Both the position numbers and the translations under genes were made by a program. A stretch of 6,963 nucleotides of DNA from positions 1 to 6,963 of the forward strand of contig DMJL01000214.1 in the NCBI GenBank assembly GCA_003451785.1, in the 5' to 3' direction. The notes beneath the pieces are model-generated. The model ran no database searches and had not been told where the DNA came from. It saw nothing but the letters and a program-made list of their open reading frames with translations. Every line of letters starts with the position of its first letter. Position 1 is the stretch's first letter. This DNA is from Bacteroidales bacterium. Lineage in GTDB: Bacteria > Bacteroidota > Bacteroidia > Bacteroidales > UBA7960. Below, piece after piece: positions 6,326 to 6,963 of this stretch.

Positions 6326-6963
6326 ATGAGTACTTCTGAGCCTATGTTAGATTTAGGTGTTTTCGAATCCCATGTTTTGGGCAAACTAAGAGAAAGATAT
6401 AGTCTTAGTAAGGCAAAATATTCTGAAACGGGAATGGTTGTATTGCATACTTTGCCTGAGGTAAGGCTACTTGCAATGAATATCAACAAATTGAAACCTT
6501 ATGGCAAACAAGTGTCTGCCGGCGAGTTGTTAGCCGCAAGTTTGTTAGGGCAGGCATTTCAGTTGCTTATAAAAGATTATGAAAATTTCGCCCAAAATAC
6601 TGTTTTTGAAGAATGCATGAAGTATGTAATTAAGCATTCCTCCAAGAGTAAAACCATCGATCTTTTGACAGATTTTGTGATGCTTTTTCCGCCTAGCGAT
6701 GTGTATAATGGGAAGGTTGGAATTCCGGAATGGCTAAACAGGACATCAAAAGGAATAAAGAACGATTCTATAGTTTTAAAAGAGTTTTTTCTGGTAATGC
6801 TTTCCAATGCAAACCCTGCCAATATGGGTTTTAGAGATTTGTTCGATCGTGCATATATGGAAAACCCAGTATTTGCAGATACTGCAATGTCGCTCATCGA
6901 AGAATACTTTGCCAAACTCCATGTATCGCTACCCGATAGGCCCAATCTTGTGGCTATGCTCAA
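6326..6963 (+). CDS. N-terminal part of a probable alpha-amylase-family (GH13-type) glycosidase, cut by window edge
   Basis: An open frame of 212 complete codons that runs off the right edge. ATG 6326 is the first ATG after an in-frame TAA at 6269-6271. The start, MSTSEPMLDLGVFESHVLGK, is not a signal peptide, so the protein should be cytoplasmic. The segment VMLFPPSDVYNG, then LNRTSKG, LSNANPAN and GFRDLFD, then LPDRPNLVAML, resembles the helical N-terminal extension of large (about 1,000-residue) bacterial alpha-amylase-family glycosidases, where I recall FPPxxVY, NRxVxLEE, NANPAF, ELFDD and NQxLIxML in the same order. The catalytic barrel would lie beyond 6963, so activity cannot be confirmed. 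The neighbouring secreted GH57 enzyme with starch-binding-like modules supports an alpha-glucan role. The family call rests on recalled motifs, not a search. Confidence 0.6.
   Translation, partial: MSTSEPMLDLGVFESHVLGKLRERYSLSKAKYSETGMVVLHTLPEVRLLAMNINKLKPYGKQVSAGELLAASLLGQAFQLLIKDYENFAQNTVFEECMKYVIKHSSKSKTIDLLTDFVMLFPPSDVYNGKVGIPEWLNRTSKGIKNDSIVLKEFFLVMLSNANPANMGFRDLFDRAYMENPVFADTAMSLIEEYFAKLHVSLPDRPNLVAML

Noticed and set aside
6577..6963. 128-residue minus strand open frame at the right edge
   Set aside because: The + strand frame from 6326 is longer, starts with a good ATG and has recognisable motifs; the minus frame has none.

Overview
The window looks like chromosome of a Bacteroidota bacterium. 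The main reasons are a C-terminal type IX secretion (T9SS) sorting domain on a large secreted enzyme, start codons preceded by A-rich DNA rather than Shine-Dalgarno sequences, and upstream motifs of the TAnnTTTG type. Genus cannot be read from the sequence. No tRNA, rRNA, CRISPR array, transposase or phage gene was seen.

Layout, all genes on the + strand. Bases 1-383 are non-coding and hold a cluster of imperfect GCG/GCAAAG-type direct and inverted repeats, then a possible promoter. Bases 384-2058 are a two-gene unit with a 17-base overlap: an Elp3-like radical SAM protein and a protein resembling the DUF6873 family (guanidino-modifying-enzyme fold). Bases 2059-2325 are intergenic, with a hairpin and a possible promoter.

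Bases 2326-5862 are one long reading frame of 1,179 codons. It encodes a secreted GH57-type alpha-glucan-active enzyme: signal peptide, GH57 catalytic and helical domains, an Ig-like module, two starch-binding-like modules flanking two cadherin-like modules, and a T9SS sorting tail. The frame is interrupted by exactly two in-frame TAA codons (codons 162 and 1061) and no frameshift. One stop cuts the catalytic domain; the other removes the sorting tail. Both lie at or beside an identical TAAGGAGG octamer. This is either a very young pseudogene, an assembly or sequencing artefact, or a readthrough/recoding case, and it is the most notable signal in the window.

Bases 5863-6325 are intergenic with three successive inverted repeats, one a plausible terminator. 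From 6326 an open frame runs off the right edge. It resembles the N-terminal, non-catalytic region of large bacterial alpha-amylase-family (GH13-type) glycosidases and has no signal peptide. Together with the GH57 gene it suggests a small alpha-glucan (starch/glycogen) utilisation locus with one exported and one cytoplasmic enzyme. The radical SAM/DUF6873 pair appears unrelated to it.
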